A stretch of DNA of 7,553 nt from the NCBI GenBank assembly GCA_027489295.1, contig JAIYAA010000061.1:1-7553 (forward strand). The letters are read 5' to 3'. The notes under the pieces were generated by a model. It was not told where the DNA came from and searched no databases. It saw only the letters and a program-made list of their open reading frames with translations. Shown in pieces: positions 6,375 to 7,553 of the stretch. Origin of the DNA: Sphingomonadales bacterium (lineage in GTDB: Bacteria > Pseudomonadota > Alphaproteobacteria > Sphingomonadales > Sphingomonadaceae). The translations under genes were made by a program, and so were the position numbers. How positions within the stretch are numbered: the stretch's first letter is position 1; each line of letters starts with the position of its first letter.

Positions 6375-7421
6375 ATGAACAAACCTAGCCGGCGCAGCCG
6401 GGGCAGCATCACCGTACAGGACGTGGCCCGCGAAGCTGGCGTTTCCGCGATGACCGTGTCGCGCGTCGTCAACGGCGGCACCAATGTGCGCGAAGCGACT
6501 CGCGAGGCGGTGCTCGCCGCGATCGCCAAGCTCAACTACGCGCCCAACACCGCCGCGCGCAGCCTGGCCGCTGGGGAAGCGACTCAGATCGGGTTGCTCT
6601 ATTCGAACCCCTCGGCTGCCTATCTCTCGCAATTCCTGATCGGCGCGCTCGCCGCTGCCCGGCGTGCGGGCTGCCACCTCGTGCTGGAGGCCTGCGAAGG
6701 CGAGCGGCCGGAGGAGCAGGCCGAGGCGACGCGGGGCTTTGTGCAGACGCATGTCCAGGGCGTGATCCTGCCGCCGCCGCTCTCCGAATCGGGGCCCGTG
6801 CGCGCCGAACTGGAAGCTGCGGGCATCCCCTGGGTATCGGTCGCGATGGGCCTGCCGCCCGAGGGCAGCCTCAATGTCCGCATCGACGATTTCGCCGCCG
6901 CCTGCGCCATGACCAAGCATCTGCTGGACATGGGCCACCGCCGCATCGGCTTCATTCGCGGCAACCCCAACCAGACCTCCAGCGCCGAGCGCCACCGGGG
7001 CTTCTGCGCGGCGATCGAGGAAGCGGGGCTCGACCTTGCCGCGATGCCGGTGGAGCAGGGCTATTTCACCTTCCGCTCCGGCATCGTCGCCAGCGAGGCG
7101 ATGCTCGATCTGCCGAACCCGCCGACCGCGATCTTCGCCAGCAACGACGACATGGCCGCTGCCGCCGTTGGCGTCGCGCACCGTCGCGGCCTGCACGTGC
7201 CGCAGGACCTGAGCGTGGTCGGCTTCGACGATACTGCGCTCGCCACCACCATGTGGCCCGAGCTTACCACCGTGCGCCAGCCGATCGCCGCGATGGCCGA
7301 GGCGGCGCTGACCATGCTGCTCGAGGAGCTGCGCGCCGATGTGCGTACCGAGCATGCCGAAGAAGTGCTTGCGCACCAGCTGATCGTACGCGAATCCTGC
7401 GCGCCGCCACCCGCGGCGTAA
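6375..7421 (+). CDS. LacI-family transcriptional repressor
   Basis: This 348-residue cytosolic DNA-binding regulator has the normal length for the family. The helix-turn-helix covers residues 12-33 (ITVQDVAREAGVSAMTVSRV). Ala25, Met26 and Arg30 sit at the positions that usually set operator choice. The hinge helix is PNTAARSLA (57-65). The rest is the periplasmic-binding-protein-like sugar-sensing and dimer domain, with GHRRIGFIRG, FASNDDMA and LSVVGFDDT as family landmarks. ATG 6375 is chosen because AGGGAGGGGGG lies just before it and the helix-turn-helix then starts near residue 12. An in-frame ATG at 6279 would add 32 residues unlike LacI proteins and would place the start upstream of the predicted promoter. 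It is divergent from GH3 and flanked by operator-like sites, so it probably represses GH3, itself and the next gene, with a xylose- or oligosaccharide-type inducer. The effector cannot be read from the sequence. Confidence 0.93.
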   Translation: MNKPSRRSRGSITVQDVAREAGVSAMTVSRVVNGGTNVREATREAVLAAIAKLNYAPNTAARSLAAGEATQIGLLYSNPSAAYLSQFLIGALAAARRAGCHLVLEACEGERPEEQAEATRGFVQTHVQGVILPPPLSESGPVRAELEAAGIPWVSVAMGLPPEGSLNVRIDDFAAACAMTKHLLDMGHRRIGFIRGNPNQTSSAERHRGFCAAIEEAGLDLAAMPVEQGYFTFRSGIVASEAMLDLPNPPTAIFASNDDMAAAAVGVAHRRGLHVPQDLSVVGFDDTALATTMWPELTTVRQPIAAMAEAALTMLLEELRADVRTEHAEEVLAHQLIVRESCAPPPAA

Positions 7422-7497
7422 GGGATCGGACGACAACGTTGGCATAAGGTTGCGAATCCGCATCTGCCGACTTGCTTTTCCCGGTTGCACGGGCCAG

Positions 7498-7511
7498 CGT
7501 TACCGCTAACA
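7498..7511. promoter_or_regulatory. LacI-family operator C (xyl-box-like) before the next gene
   Basis: CGTTACCGCTAACA matches TGGTAGCGCTAACA at 11 of 14 positions, with the right half CGCTAACA identical. It ends 39 bases before the ATG at 7551. It suggests that the following gene, outside the window, belongs to the same regulon as the GH3 gene. Confidence 0.5.
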
Positions 7512-7536
7512 AATCGCTCCGGATTCTGGGGTGACT

Positions 7537-7553
7537 AGGAGAGGGATTGGATG
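7537..7553 (+). promoter_or_regulatory. Ribosome binding site and first codon of the next gene
   Basis: AGGAGAGGG (7537-7545) is followed after five bases by ATG (7551-7553), where the window ends. This is very likely the start of a further plus-strand gene. In loci of this kind the gene beside the LacI regulator is often a TonB-dependent receptor or a transporter, but nothing of the protein is visible here. Confidence 0.7.

Noticed and set aside
7434..7441. CAACGTTG palindrome after the LacI gene
   Set aside because: The 8-base palindrome does not extend cleanly and does not match the other operator-like sites. It is too short to support a site call.
6273..7490. 405-codon open frame on the minus strand opposite the LacI gene
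   Set aside because: It is antisense to a clear LacI-family protein, shows no motifs and would cover the divergent promoter region. It is a shadow.
7480..7493. CCCG/CGGG hairpin after the LacI gene
   Set aside because: A 4-bp stem with no following T-run is too weak to be a terminator.

Overview
The window is high-GC DNA (roughly two thirds G+C in the main genes). Its gene content suggests a plant-polysaccharide-degrading alphaproteobacterium, most likely a sphingomonad. The basis is protein style (Ala-rich signal peptides ending in AAA-Q, a proteobacterial GH9, a large GH3 and a LacI-type regulator) and LacI-type operators with a TGGTAGCG half-site. The lineage is an inference from sequence style only.

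Layout from left to right. Positions 1-1349 (+) are the C-terminal two thirds of a GH67 alpha-glucuronidase (aguA) whose beginning lies off the left edge. Twelve bases later, 1362-3185 (+) encodes an exported GH9 glycoside hydrolase, probably in the same operon. A short spacer (3186-3270) with a hairpin leads to 3271-3693 (+), a 140-residue gene of clearly lower GC with rare codons, recognised as an Imm63-like immunity protein. A 117-base spacer separates it from the convergent gene 3811-6207 (-), an exported GH3 beta-xylosidase/beta-glucosidase. The divergent intergenic region 6208-6374 carries a promoter for GH3 and one for the next gene, each associated with a LacI-type operator. Positions 6375-7421 (+) encode a LacI-family repressor. 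The last 129 bases hold a third operator-like site, a strong ribosome binding site and the first codon of another gene.

Taken together this is a piece of a (glucurono)xylan utilisation locus. The alpha-glucuronidase removes (4-O-methyl)glucuronic acid from xylo-oligosaccharides. The GH3 enzyme releases terminal xylose or glucose. The GH9 enzyme attacks beta-1,4-glucan or a related chain. The LacI protein probably represses GH3, itself and the following gene through sites similar to the Xanthomonas xyl-box, until a sugar inducer appears.

The one gene that does not belong to this logic is the Imm63-like gene. It looks like a recently acquired orphan immunity gene parked between convergent sugar genes, with no toxin gene in view. 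No CRISPR array, tRNA, rRNA, transposase or insertion-sequence ends were seen. I do not see firm evidence for a wholly new system; the orphan immunity gene and the three-site LacI regulon are the parts most worth following.
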